Program-made: the position numbers and the translations under genes | Part shown: positions 1-7,330 of the stretch, piece after piece | Numbering within the stretch: the first letter of the stretch is position 1 | Layout: each line of letters opens with the position of its first letter | Assembly: GCA_035319765.1 (NCBI GenBank) | Contig: DATHCB010000143.1 | Location: forward strand, 1-23,632 | Direction of reading: 5' to 3' | DNA: 23,632 nt | Source of the DNA: DATHCB01 sp035319765 | GTDB lineage: Archaea > Thermoproteota > Bathyarchaeia > Bathyarchaeales > SOJC01 | The notes under the pieces: model-generated | What the model was told of the DNA's origin: nothing | Database searches by the model: none | What the model saw: the letters and a program-made list of their open reading frames with translations, nothing else

Positions 1-1
1 A

Positions 2-289
2 AGAGAGATCAATCCTGCGGAAATAATCAAAGCTCACGCGCTGGTTGAGAAGTTTAGCAACAGCATCATCTATGCTTCAACAGGCATAGGTTCAAACTTG
101 GATGCCAACAGAATGATAATATCAGTCCACAGGAACTACGCAGATTATATGCGATTCGTGGAGTACTTGCGAAAAGAATTCAGAGGATTAGCCACAGTCG
201 GCATGTACTCATTCATCGTCAGCCTGAAATCTGACAAAGCCATGAAATACGTCTCCGTCCAAGACCTGTTCGGAGAAGCGGAAAAATAG
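2..289 (+). CDS. C-terminal part of a possible Lrp/AsnC-like regulator (5' truncated)
   Basis: The frame is open from the first bases of the window and ends in TAG, giving about 95 residues of a protein that begins upstream. A TTG at 98 could serve as a start, but the frame stays open and protein-like to the window edge, so I read it as partial. The pattern is alternating strands and helices: a strand around IIYASTG, then RMIISVHRNYADYMRFVEYL and a final strand MYSFIVSL. That resembles the ligand-binding (RAM) domain at the C-terminus of Lrp/AsnC regulators. No DNA-binding part is visible, so the family call is inference from pattern only. It could equally be an unrelated small alpha/beta protein. 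Confidence 0.4.
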   Translation, partial: REINPAEIIKAHALVEKFSNSIIYASTGIGSNLDANRMIISVHRNYADYMRFVEYLRKEFRGLATVGMYSFIVSLKSDKAMKYVSVQDLFGEAEK

Positions 290-731
290 CACTGCAAACT
301 CTTTAGATGGAGAAAGTAATAATGAGGCTTTCCTCTTTACTTCTATTTAACGCCCGAAATGGCCCTCAAGATGCCGGAGCAGCTTAGTACAAATCGCCTG
401 AGTATCAACAAACGTGAGCTTGCAAATTTTGACCAGGTATAGGGAGGCCTGATCTATTGCCTTGATCTTCACGTCATTAGACACCTCCCCCTCCCACCTA
501 CCATTTTTTAACGCTGAAAAATTCCTTGACCGCGGCTATCGACGAGAACATTACGCGTTCGACGTCCGATACATCGCAAACTTGCACTATTGGTCCGGCT
601 AACCCGAGGGTTCAACACGCGTAAGAAGACAAATGGTTTCGCCGTGCTCAACGTTATGAAAGCCTCGTTCTACCCTAATCTGCGCAGGAGTCTTTTTGCC
701 AAAGCGCGCGCTATAGACACGGCGCGAAAAG
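290..731. other. Non-coding or decayed stretch before the integrase
   Basis: No intact gene longer than about 45 residues is evident. The minus strand shows protein-like fragments in different frames: a CPACKK zinc-knuckle-like piece near 735-760, GKKTPAQIRVERGFHNVEHG near 640-700, VQVCDVSDVERVMFSSIAAV near 540-590, and a short frame at 347-484. They run in the same direction and order, as a frameshifted old gene would. A TATA-like TATATAAA lies near 766-774 on that strand. I recognise no family. Confidence 0.35.
347..484 (-). CDS. Small hypothetical ORF, 45 aa, possibly a pseudogene tail
   Basis: A minus-strand frame begins with GTG at 482-484, preceded by a very purine-rich GGGAGGGGGAG stretch that could act as a ribosome-binding site, and ends in TAA at 347-349. 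It starts VSNDVKIKAIDQASLYLVKI and contains two cysteines. It has no recognisable domain. The frame continues upstream of the GTG without an immediate stop, and protein-like fragments in other frames precede it. It may therefore be the last piece of a decayed gene rather than a real small protein. Confidence 0.25.
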   Translation of the reverse strand: MSNDVKIKAIDQASLYLVKICKLTFVDTQAICTKLLRHLEGHFGR

Positions 732-1804
732 ATGGATTTTCTTACAGGCGGGACAAATGTTGAAAATTTATATAGAAAACAAGAGCCTTGTCGTGAGCGT
801 CAAGTATGCGCCATTGCAAGAGGAGCGAAAAACTTGGCCGCAGCAATAGAGAAGAACAATGCTGCGGGAACGTCTCCTCCGAACCAAACCTTAGACGTTA
901 AAGGCAAGCTCTTCGAGTTCAACGCCCATTTCGAAGAATACATGGAAAGACAAGCATTGAAAGCCGAAACAATAAGACTAAACAAGGGTTGTCTGCGAGC
1001 TCTACAAACAAGAAACGCGGACCTACTGAACCCGGAAAGCGTAAAGATCACCTTGGCAAAAGAGCCAAAGTGGAGTCAGAACAGACGTAGGAACGCCATC
1101 AACGCATACACGCTCTTCCTGAAAACCAACGGCATGCAATGGGAAAAGCCGCGCTGCAATTTTGTCAGAAAGATACCCTTCATACCAAGAGAACAGGAGA
1201 TCGATGATCTCATCGCTGGATGTCCCACAAAAGTTGCAACGTTTCTGCAGCTTCTCAAAGAAACTGCGATAAGGAGCGGAGAAGCAAAGAGACCAAAGTG
1301 GGCTGAGGTAGACCTCGATGGGCGAGTCATAGTATTGAACGAGCCTGAAAAGAACAGATTTCTCAGAATCTGGAACAACCTCAATCTTAAACTGCTCAAC
1401 ATGCTAAACGATTTGTCCAGAACGAACTCCCTGGTGTTTGGAGACGCTACGCTTAACTCCTTAAAAGCTGTCTACGTGCGAGCCCGAAGAAGATTAGCCT
1501 TTAAACTGCAAAATCCAAGATTGTTGGAAATCCACTTTCACACTTTGCGACATTGGAAGCCACCATGGAATACCACAGAACCAAGGACCCATTACACGTA
1601 AAGCAGTTCTTAGGCCACAAGAAATTTGACAACACCGAGCTCTACATACAGTTGGACCAAAAACTTTTCAACGATGTCGACGACAACTTTATGATTCGCA
1701 TAGCGCACAACGTCCAAGAAGCCGCGACTCTCACTGAAGTGGGCTTTGAATTTGTCACCGGCGAATACAATGACGGTGGCAAAATCTTTAGAAAGCGGCA
1801 GTGA
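732..1804 (+). pseudogene. Tyrosine recombinase/integrase, interrupted by one frameshift
   Basis: Two overlapping plus frames, 732-1601 and 1553-1804, together make one phage-type integrase of about 355 residues. The first frame carries an N-terminal SAM-like region (about residues 60-140) and the first catalytic arginine in TAIRSGEAKR. It reaches the HTLRH box and then runs out of frame. The second frame continues with ATMEYH, the LGHK box and the tyrosine in TELYIQL, ending in IFRKRQ. The complete R...HxxR...GH...Y set is thus present but split. The join is at about 1553-1562 (CATTGGAAGCCACC); one extra G would restore HWKATMEYH. This is either a real inactivating deletion or a sequencing error. 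The true start is uncertain; a TATA-like TTTATATA lies at 767-774, downstream of the first ATG. The gene ends about 40 nt before tRNA-His, a typical integrase/tRNA arrangement. Confidence 0.8.
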
Positions 1805-1845
1805 ACCCAAGAGCGAACGTGGCCAAGAAAAAATCCATAAAATGT

Positions 1846-1919
1846 GGCCGGGGTGAGGTAGCCTGGTAGCCTATAGGCCTGTGGAGCCTAGCGCCCGGGT
1901 TCAAATCCCGGCCCCGGCC
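1846..1919 (+). tRNA. tRNA-His (anticodon GTG)
   Basis: A full cloverleaf can be drawn. The acceptor GCCGGGG pairs with CCCCGGC, the D stem AGGT with GCCT, and the anticodon stem TAGGC with GCCTA around loop CTGTGGA (anticodon GTG). The T stem CCGGG pairs with CCCGG around TTCAAAT. An extra encoded G at 1846 lies opposite C73 at 1919, the G-1:C73 hallmark of tRNA-His. No CCA is encoded and no intron is seen. The gene lies just downstream of a broken integrase and may be an integration site. Confidence 0.95.
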
Positions 1920-1938
1920 CTCAACAGTGGGAAACGTG

Positions 1939-1959
1939 CGGCTTTTCAGGCCGTTTTTT
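1939..1959 (+). terminator. Short hairpin plus T-run after tRNA-His
   Basis: CGGC and GCCG pair around a 7-nt loop and are followed by six T. Archaeal termination relies mainly on the T-run; the hairpin is only four pairs. Its position about 20 nt after the tRNA fits a terminator. Confidence 0.5.
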
Positions 1960-2495
1960 GTTTCGTGCCCTTAAGGCGTCCGATCGCGTCTATCAAGCCG
2001 TCTTCCGCGACCTTGCTAACGTTCGCGTGCGCTGAGCGTCAACAGCGCTAGGGAATAACTGAGGCAGATGTCAGAAAAGCCTCTTGAACGAAAAGCTCGA
2101 GGGAGTTGGAAAAGAAAGTGAGTTGGATATGCTTTCGCTTGCAAACATCGGAGCGAGCGTCCTGAGCCCTAGAATGTGGCTCAGAACTCTTCGTTCAGGG
2201 ACTGGCTCGAAGTTCAGGAAAATAGAACCCGAAATGTCACTGCTCTTGATGACTTTGAACGAGAATCTCAAAGACTTGGCAAAAGAGAAGACTGGAAACT
2301 CAAATGCAGCTTCTTCGAAAGCCCTTTGAACTATAGCATTGCGACTCATGAAAAATCGCAGTATATCGATCTCCTTGGGCCGTGGTTTTCAGCACTCATT
2401 TTCGAGTGGCCAGTATGGAAAGTGCACTCCAAAACCTTGTCCAACAACTCCAACAAGCGAAGGTCTTGATATGCGCTCGCGTACGTTAAGGCGTG
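1960..2495. other. About 530 nt with no supported gene
   Basis: Short frames exist here, including one of about 81 codons at 2084-2329 and another of about 97 codons at 2176-2469. None shows a recognisable domain, ribosome-binding site or promoter, and they overlap in different frames. A few runs look protein-like (ESELDMLSLANIGASVLSPR; SFRDWLEVQENRTRN), so a decayed gene is possible. I cannot identify one. Confidence 0.4.
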
Positions 2496-2927
2496 CTAGC
2501 GCTGGAGTACGTGCATGTTTGAGAGCGCGTCGACCAATTCGATTGTTCTCTTATCGATATCGGTTGCACGCGCTATATCCGTTACCGTGACTATGCCCAC
2601 GAGGTGGCTCTTTTCTATAATTGGAAGTTTTTTCACCTTATTTTTGATCATGATCCTCGTAGCTTCGCTGATCTCCATGTCTGGCTGTCCGACGATCACG
2701 TCTTTGGTCATTATCTCGGAAACTTTCGTTTCCTTCGGATTCTTGCATTTTTCCACGACTCTTTCCAGCAGGTCTCTCTCGGTGAGGATCCCTTCGATGT
2801 CACCGTCGCGGATCACCACCAAGCAGCCGATCTTGTTCTTGTTCAAGAGCTTCGTGGCCTCGAGGGCCGAGGTGTCCGTTCGCAACGTGATGACGTTCTT
2901 GACCATCAATTCTTTGACTTTCATCAT
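2496..2927 (-). CDS. CBS-domain-pair protein
   Basis: This is a small soluble protein of about 143 residues made almost entirely of two tandem CBS domains (a Bateman module). The first is roughly residues 3-60 (KVKELMVKNVITLRTD, then GCLVVIRDGDIEGILTERDLLERV). The second is roughly residues 66-125 (VSEIMTKDVIVGQPDMEISEA, then KLPIIEKSHLVGIVTVTDIARA). Such modules usually bind adenine nucleotides and regulate a partner, but no partner or output domain is present, so its target is unknown. The frame extends to a TTG at 2936; I prefer the ATG at 2925-2927, which is followed by a second ATG and starts MMKVKEL. No good Shine-Dalgarno is seen, so a leaderless or short-leader message is likely. Confidence 0.9.
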   Translation of the reverse strand: MMKVKELMVKNVITLRTDTSALEATKLLNKNKIGCLVVIRDGDIEGILTERDLLERVVEKCKNPKETKVSEIMTKDVIVGQPDMEISEATRIMIKNKVKKLPIIEKSHLVGIVTVTDIARATDIDKRTIELVDALSNMHVLQR

Positions 2928-3090
2928 AGACCCCAAACATATGGAATCAGAGGATAAAGAAAAGAATTATGAATTCCAACTAATGATTTCATTTTAGTTG
3001 TAATCAAAGTTGGATCACTTACAGTTGACGCTAGATTTCAATCATTCTCTTTTTGATCGTACAACCAGATAGCGCGCGCAGAATCATTAG

Positions 3091-3165
3091 AAAAGCAAGC
3101 TTGAAAGGCACGCTATTCTTTCGTTTGTTGGCCTGGACACACGGTTTTTAGCACCATTTTCCAGA
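3091..3165 (+). repeat. Copy A of an imperfect intergenic direct repeat
   Basis: This stretch shares AAAAGCAAGC, then TCTTTCGTTTGTTGG, TGGACAC, CGGTTT and a TTTTCCA-like end, in the same order, with 3892-3955. The two copies lie on either side of the methyltransferase gene 3196-3798. Copy A carries about 15 extra bases after AAAAGCAAGC. Its function is unknown. Confidence 0.45.
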
Positions 3166-3195
3166 GGGGCCGCGCGCGCTCAACAATCGCCTTAC

Positions 3196-3798
3196 TTACT
3201 GCTTCCTTGCAGCGATTATTAAGAGGACCCGTGACCATCGCCAAGGCTGCTGCTGCAACTCTACAGTTAGCCCTGCTTGCGTAAACATTTCATGTATTCT
3301 GGATGGACTGTTGTACCTAAAATGCCTGACAAACAGCGACAGCCAACGTGGAATGACTATGTCTGCCAGCAGAAGCCTCCCTTTTGGGCGCAAAACGCGA
3401 GCGACCTCGCTTATGCCCTTTGCTTGATCTGCCCAATGGTGAAACGAAAAAGTGCTAAAGGCAAGGTCAACCGACGTGTCGGGCAGGGGCAAAGCTTCAG
3501 CCATTGCAACATGAAACTCTGCCTCTGGAAGAAGCGTAGCTGCCTGCTGTATCATTTTCTCAGCCGCGTCAACCCCGACTAGACGTGCATTGGGATACTG
3601 ATGCCTGGCTTTTCTCAGCAATCTACCTGTTCCACAACCAACGTCCATAATGACTTCTGGATTGGTTTGGTCTCTGGCTAAATTCAGAACTCTCCTGTGA
3701 ACCCTGTCAAAGAAATAGCCCTGACTACTTGCATTCTCGTAAGATGCAGCCCTCTTGTTAAAATGTTCAACATCGGCGTTTTCTTGTTTTGTCCCCAC
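3196..3798 (-). CDS. Class I SAM-dependent methyltransferase (UbiE/Methyltransf_11 type)
   Basis: A 200-residue Rossmann-fold methyltransferase. Motif I is VIMDVGCGTGRLLRKA (about residues 49-64), the acidic residue binding the SAM ribose is in RLVGVDAAEKM, motif II-like is FHVAMAEALPLPDTSVDLAFS, and FSFHHW follows in the usual post-II position. The C-terminal third (RLLLADIVIPRWL, IHEMFTQAGL) is typical of small-molecule methyltransferases. The substrate cannot be read from the sequence. GTG at 3796-3798 is chosen as the start because GAAGGAAG lies just upstream. Imperfect direct repeats flank the gene, a hint that it might have moved as a unit. Confidence 0.9.
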   Translation of the reverse strand: MGTKQENADVEHFNKRAASYENASSQGYFFDRVHRRVLNLARDQTNPEVIMDVGCGTGRLLRKARHQYPNARLVGVDAAEKMIQQAATLLPEAEFHVAMAEALPLPDTSVDLAFSTFSFHHWADQAKGISEVARVLRPKGRLLLADIVIPRWLSLFVRHFRYNSPSRIHEMFTQAGLTVELQQQPWRWSRVLLIIAARKQ

Positions 3799-3891
3799 GC
3801 CCTTCTTCCTTCGATAGTCATGAAGGAGCCTACTTTGTTAAGTCTTGTGGACTGTTCAATCAAAAAGCCGAGCAATCTAGAAGTTTTGTGC

Positions 3892-3955
3892 AAAAGCAAG
3901 CGTCTTTCGCTTGTTGGACTCGTTGGACACGGTTTCTTGGAACGATTTCCAAATG
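3892..3955 (+). repeat. Copy B of an imperfect intergenic direct repeat
   Basis: This is the counterpart of 3091-3165. AAAAGCAAGC is followed by TCTTTCGCTTGTTGG, TTGGACACGG and GATTTCCA. It ends about 15 nt before the TATA-like box of the GGR-family gene, so it may belong to that gene's upstream region. Confidence 0.45.
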
Positions 3956-3967
3956 TCCCTCTGGATA

Positions 3968-3979
3968 GAAAATATTTAT
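3968..3979 (+). promoter_or_regulatory. TATA box for the GGR-family reductase
   Basis: AAATATTTAT lies about 57 nt before the TTG start. It predicts a transcript start near 4000 and a leader of about 30 nt that includes the GAGGAAGG ribosome-binding site. Confidence 0.45.
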
Positions 3980-4032
3980 GAACACATTTCTCAAAGAGTA
4001 AGCGAATATCTAGCTATAGAGGAAGGCCCGCG

Positions 4033-5370
4033 TTGGAAAAATATGACGTGATTGTCATAGGCGCTGGAACCGCCGGCTGCTTAGCTGCAACAACTACCGC
4101 AAAGGCCGGACTTCGCACGCTTATGATTGACCGAAGGGATAAGCCTGAGATCGGCAGAAAAGTGTGCGGGGACGCCGTTGGCAAGCATCACTTTGATCAT
4201 TTAGGCTTGAAAGAGCCAACTGGGGACCAACTCGAACGTATCATGGAAGGCGTTAGAATCTTCTCGCCCGACATGCGGACAATCTTTGACGTAAGAGGCG
4301 AAGGACTGAATGGCTTTCTCCTAAACCGACACATGTTCGGACAAAGACTGCTAGAAAATGCTATCGAGGCAGGCACCAGCCTCAAAGATTCTACGCAAGC
4401 TCTGGAGCCAATTATTCAAAACCTATGCGTAACAGGTGTAGCGACAAAGAACCTCAGGACAGAAACCACTACCAAGTTGTCCAGCAGAGTGTTAATCGAT
4501 GCAAGCGGATTCCCGGCTGTGGTACGCAAGAAACTTCCAGAAGAGATGGGCATAGATTCCGAAGTAAAGAACGAGGATATAGAAGCTTGTTACCGAGAAA
4601 TCCGAGAATTAAAAGAACCAATCGAGAACCCCGATTTATGCCAAATCTACATAACCCAAGAAATCTGCCCAGGCGGGTATTACTGGATTTTTCAAAAGAG
4701 CGGTTCAAAAGTGAACGTTGGTCTAGGCGTGGCCATGACCGAGAATTTTCCCAACCCGAAAGAACTACTCTACAAGCACGTGCTGACGAAGCCCATTTTC
4801 AAAGACTCAACGCTACTTGAAGGCGGCGCCTGGTACGTGCCCACCAGAAGACCACTCGACAGCATGGTTGGAAACGGCATCATAATCATCGGAGATGCTG
4901 CATGCCAAGTAAACCCGGTTCACGGCGGAGGAATAGGACCCTCAATGAAGGGCGGCACAATAGCGGGCAAAACCGTGATCAAAGCCCTAGAAAAGGACGA
5001 CGTGAGCCTCGAGACTTTATGGAGTTACAATGTCGATTACATGGAAACCTACGGGCTGAAACAGGCGGGACTAGACGTTTTCCGAAAGCTTCTCCAGGAA
5101 TCCGACGACAAGGAATTGAACTTCGGAATGGCATACAAGCTAATCACCGAAGAAGACCTGCTTCAAACCAGCCTAGGCAAAGAAGTGAAATTGAGCATAA
5201 GCGACAAAGCCACACGCGCATTTCGCGGCATAAGAAAGTTCAGCTTCCTCCAAAAACTGCGCGAAAGAATAAAGCAGATGAACAAAGCCAGAGAGCTATA
5301 CAAGAACTATCCAACATCGCCCGAGACGTTTGAAGACTGGAAACACAACGCCGAAAAGCTGTTCACGTAA
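4033..5370 (+). CDS. Geranylgeranyl reductase family FAD-dependent oxidoreductase
   Basis: A 445-residue flavoprotein. It opens with the FAD dinucleotide-binding motif YDVIVIGAGTAGCLAA (GxGxxG at residues 10-15), followed by an acidic residue and RR at 33-36. VCGDAVGKHHFD and the GGYYWIFQKSG segment are typical of the geranylgeranyl reductase family, as is IIIGDAACQVNPVHGGGIGPS (about residue 285), the second FAD site. In archaea this family saturates the isoprenoid chains of ether lipids, though paralogues reduce other substrates, so the exact role is inference. The C-terminal part (about residues 330-445) is helical and basic. TTG at 4033 is chosen because GAGGAAGG lies about 10 nt upstream and the FAD motif begins at once. 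The gene converges with a thioredoxin-like gene, only 18 nt separating their stops. Confidence 0.88.
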   Translation: MEKYDVIVIGAGTAGCLAATTTAKAGLRTLMIDRRDKPEIGRKVCGDAVGKHHFDHLGLKEPTGDQLERIMEGVRIFSPDMRTIFDVRGEGLNGFLLNRHMFGQRLLENAIEAGTSLKDSTQALEPIIQNLCVTGVATKNLRTETTTKLSSRVLIDASGFPAVVRKKLPEEMGIDSEVKNEDIEACYREIRELKEPIENPDLCQIYITQEICPGGYYWIFQKSGSKVNVGLGVAMTENFPNPKELLYKHVLTKPIFKDSTLLEGGAWYVPTRRPLDSMVGNGIIIIGDAACQVNPVHGGGIGPSMKGGTIAGKTVIKALEKDDVSLETLWSYNVDYMETYGLKQAGLDVFRKLLQESDDKELNFGMAYKLITEEDLLQTSLGKEVKLSISDKATRAFRGIRKFSFLQKLRERIKQMNKARELYKNYPTSPETFEDWKHNAEKLFT

Positions 5371-5388
5371 GTTGAACTGAATCGCGCT

Positions 5389-5820
5389 CTAGTCCGCTTT
5401 AGCGAGCATCGCCGCAGTCTCAACGGCGGATTCAATGTTCTTCTCGAGTTCAATCATCTCAGGCCCAGCATTCCGATAAAGTTCAAACGCCCCCTTATCC
5501 CTCGACCGTACCAATATCAGGTTCGTTGGATAGAAATAATGATGGAACACCTCTTTTGCCCGTGCAGATTCCTCCTTTGAATTCTGAGCGTACTTGACAT
5601 GCACGCGGGTGAAAACCACCTTATCCCCGTGTTTCTCAGCGATTTTTGTTGCCAGTTTGTCCAATTTAGGCTTCTGCTCCTCACAGTTGGGGCAACCATC
5701 TCGACAAATGGCGACAACATAAGCCTTGCCGAGTTTGGGAGCCAAAAGGTCGAGGTGCAACGCTTTTGCCTTACGAAGTTTCTGTTCAAGCTGAACGAAT
5801 TCCAAAGTGGCGACTGCCAT
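5389..5820 (-). CDS. Thioredoxin-like fold protein with CPNC motif
   Basis: This 143-residue soluble protein has a thioredoxin-type core. A strand KAYVVAIC is followed by the redox motif C43-P-N-C46 (DGCPNCEEQKPKLDKLATKI), then a strand VVFTRVHVKY. FHHYFYPTNLILV sits near the usual cis-proline position, and the last strand and helix follow (FELYRNAGPEMIELEKNIE). The leading 30 residues form an extra helical segment. There is no signal peptide, so it is probably a cytosolic disulfide reductant or chaperone-like thioredoxin relative; its partner is unknown. The ATG start lies about 27 nt after a TATA-like CTTAAATATCC, suggesting a leaderless transcript divergent from gcvPA. Confidence 0.75.
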   Translation of the reverse strand: MAVATLEFVQLEQKLRKAKALHLDLLAPKLGKAYVVAICRDGCPNCEEQKPKLDKLATKIAEKHGDKVVFTRVHVKYAQNSKEESARAKEVFHHYFYPTNLILVRSRDKGAFELYRNAGPEMIELEKNIESAVETAAMLAKAD

Positions 5821-5840
5821 GGGACCGTAGCGATGAGAAT

Positions 5841-5890
5841 CGGATATTTAAGACCTGTGCCGGAAATTCCTGCTGATAAGCTTTAAAGAA
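5841..5890. promoter_or_regulatory. Divergent promoters for the thioredoxin-like gene and gcvPA
   Basis: Two TATA-like boxes face opposite ways in a 95-bp gap. GGATATTTAAG (5842-5852), read on the minus strand, is about 27 nt before the thioredoxin-like ATG. CTTTAAAG (5881-5888) is about 30 nt before the gcvPA GTG. Both distances predict leaderless or near-leaderless mRNAs. Confidence 0.5.
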
Positions 5891-5915
5891 CAGATACCCT
5901 CTTACTCCTCTCTCA

Positions 5916-7325
5916 GTGGTGAAAAACTTGGCCATACGTAGTCACCCTTACATTCCAAACTCAACTCTGGAAGTCAAAAAAGAACTGATGCAAGAGTTAG
6001 GAATTCAAAGCATCGACGAGCTCTACAAAGACATTCCAGAGAAACTCCTGCTCAAACGAAAACTGAACCTACCCGACGGATTGTCGGAGTTTGAAGTAAA
6101 GAGGCACGTGGAAAGCCTCCTCTCAAAAAACAAGACATCCACCGAGATGCCGACCTTCCTTGGCGCAGGCTGCTGGCCCCACTACGTGCCCGCAGTCGTT
6201 GAAAACATTATTTTGCGAAGCGAACTACTCACTTCCTACACGCCTTATCAGCCTGAGATCTCTCAAGGCATGCTTCAAGCGCTTTTTGAATATCAGAGCA
6301 TGATCTGCGAATTGACGGGCATGGAGGTCTCAAACTCATCAATGTACGATTGGGCTTCTTCACTAGGCGAGGTAGCGCGGATGGCAGCGAGAGTGACCAA
6401 ACGCATGGAGGTACTGGTTCCAAGAATCATTCATCCAGAACGAGACGCAACTCTCCGAACCTACGCTCAACCTGCGGGAATAATGGTGAAGCACATTGAC
6501 TACGACAAGGAGACCGGACAGCTGAATATGGAAGACCTGAAAGCAAAGACTTCTCAAGATACAGCCGCGGTTTACATCGAAAACCCTACCTACCTAGGCT
6601 TCCTTGAAACAGAGGCAAAAGCAGCCGCACAAATAGCGCACGATAGAGGCGCACTCTTCATCGCTGGAGTTGATCCTGTTTCTCTCGGAGTCTTAAAGCC
6701 GCCCGGCGATTACGGTGCGGATATAGTAGTTGGCGAGGGACAGGCTCTCGGAAGCGCCATGAGTTTCGGCGGTCCACTGCTCGGCATCTTAGCCTGTCAC
6801 GATAACATGGAAGTGATCCGTCAAATGCCGGGACGCACCATAGGCATAACCACAACACTTGACGGAACAAGAAAGGGGTTCTGTATGGTGCTGCAGACTC
6901 GAGAGCAACACATCCGCAGAGAGAAAGCCACATCGAATATTTGCACCAACGAAGCCCTATGTGCCGTAGCGGCAGCCGTCTATCTTGCGTTGCTTGGCCC
7001 TCAGGGTTTGAAGGACCTCGGTGAGGCATGTATGGTCAACGCACGCTATGCGATGGGACAGTTGGCAGGAGTCGAGGGCGTAAGGGCACCGGTTTTTGAC
7101 GCACCTCACTTCAAAGAATTCACTGTTAACTTTGACAAGGCAAAGAAAAGCGTTCAAAGCGTGAATGAAGACTTGTTATATTACGGGGTTCAAGGCGGGA
7201 AAAGCATTGCGGGGGAGTTTCCTGAACTTGGCGAGACAGCGGTGTACTGTGTTACCGAGACTCACTCTAAACACGACATCGATCGATTAGCAACCGCGAT
7301 AGGAGATATTTTGAAAAAAAGGTGA
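5916..7325 (+). CDS. gcvPA: Glycine dehydrogenase (decarboxylating), subunit 1 (P-protein alpha)
   Basis: This 469-residue protein is the N-terminal half of the split P-protein of the glycine cleavage system. Together with subunit 2 it decarboxylates glycine using PLP and passes the aminomethyl group to lipoylated H protein. Family hallmarks are HPYIPNST at the start, TFLGAGCWPHYVP, the YTPYQPEISQGMLQALFEYQ segment, and VGEGQALGSAMSFGGPLLG with FGGPxLG near residue 285. This subunit lacks the PLP lysine, which sits in subunit 2. Length matches the family. The start is a double GTG (5916 or 5919) with no Shine-Dalgarno, fitting a leaderless message from the TATA box at 5881. The gene overlaps or abuts gcvPB, so both are co-translated. 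No T or H protein gene is in the window. Confidence 0.95.
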   Translation: MVKNLAIRSHPYIPNSTLEVKKELMQELGIQSIDELYKDIPEKLLLKRKLNLPDGLSEFEVKRHVESLLSKNKTSTEMPTFLGAGCWPHYVPAVVENIILRSELLTSYTPYQPEISQGMLQALFEYQSMICELTGMEVSNSSMYDWASSLGEVARMAARVTKRMEVLVPRIIHPERDATLRTYAQPAGIMVKHIDYDKETGQLNMEDLKAKTSQDTAAVYIENPTYLGFLETEAKAAAQIAHDRGALFIAGVDPVSLGVLKPPGDYGADIVVGEGQALGSAMSFGGPLLGILACHDNMEVIRQMPGRTIGITTTLDGTRKGFCMVLQTREQHIRREKATSNICTNEALCAVAAAVYLALLGPQGLKDLGEACMVNARYAMGQLAGVEGVRAPVFDAPHFKEFTVNFDKAKKSVQSVNEDLLYYGVQGGKSIAGEFPELGETAVYCVTETHSKHDIDRLATAIGDILKKR

Positions 7326-7330
7326 AGACG

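Noticed and set aside
4425..5333. Long alternative plus frames inside the GGR-family gene
   Set aside because: They are arginine- and serine-rich shadows of a clearly coding frame with FAD motifs.
5820..5915. Glycine riboswitch before gcvPA
   Set aside because: The TATA box is about 30 nt from the start codon, leaving no leader long enough for a riboswitch.
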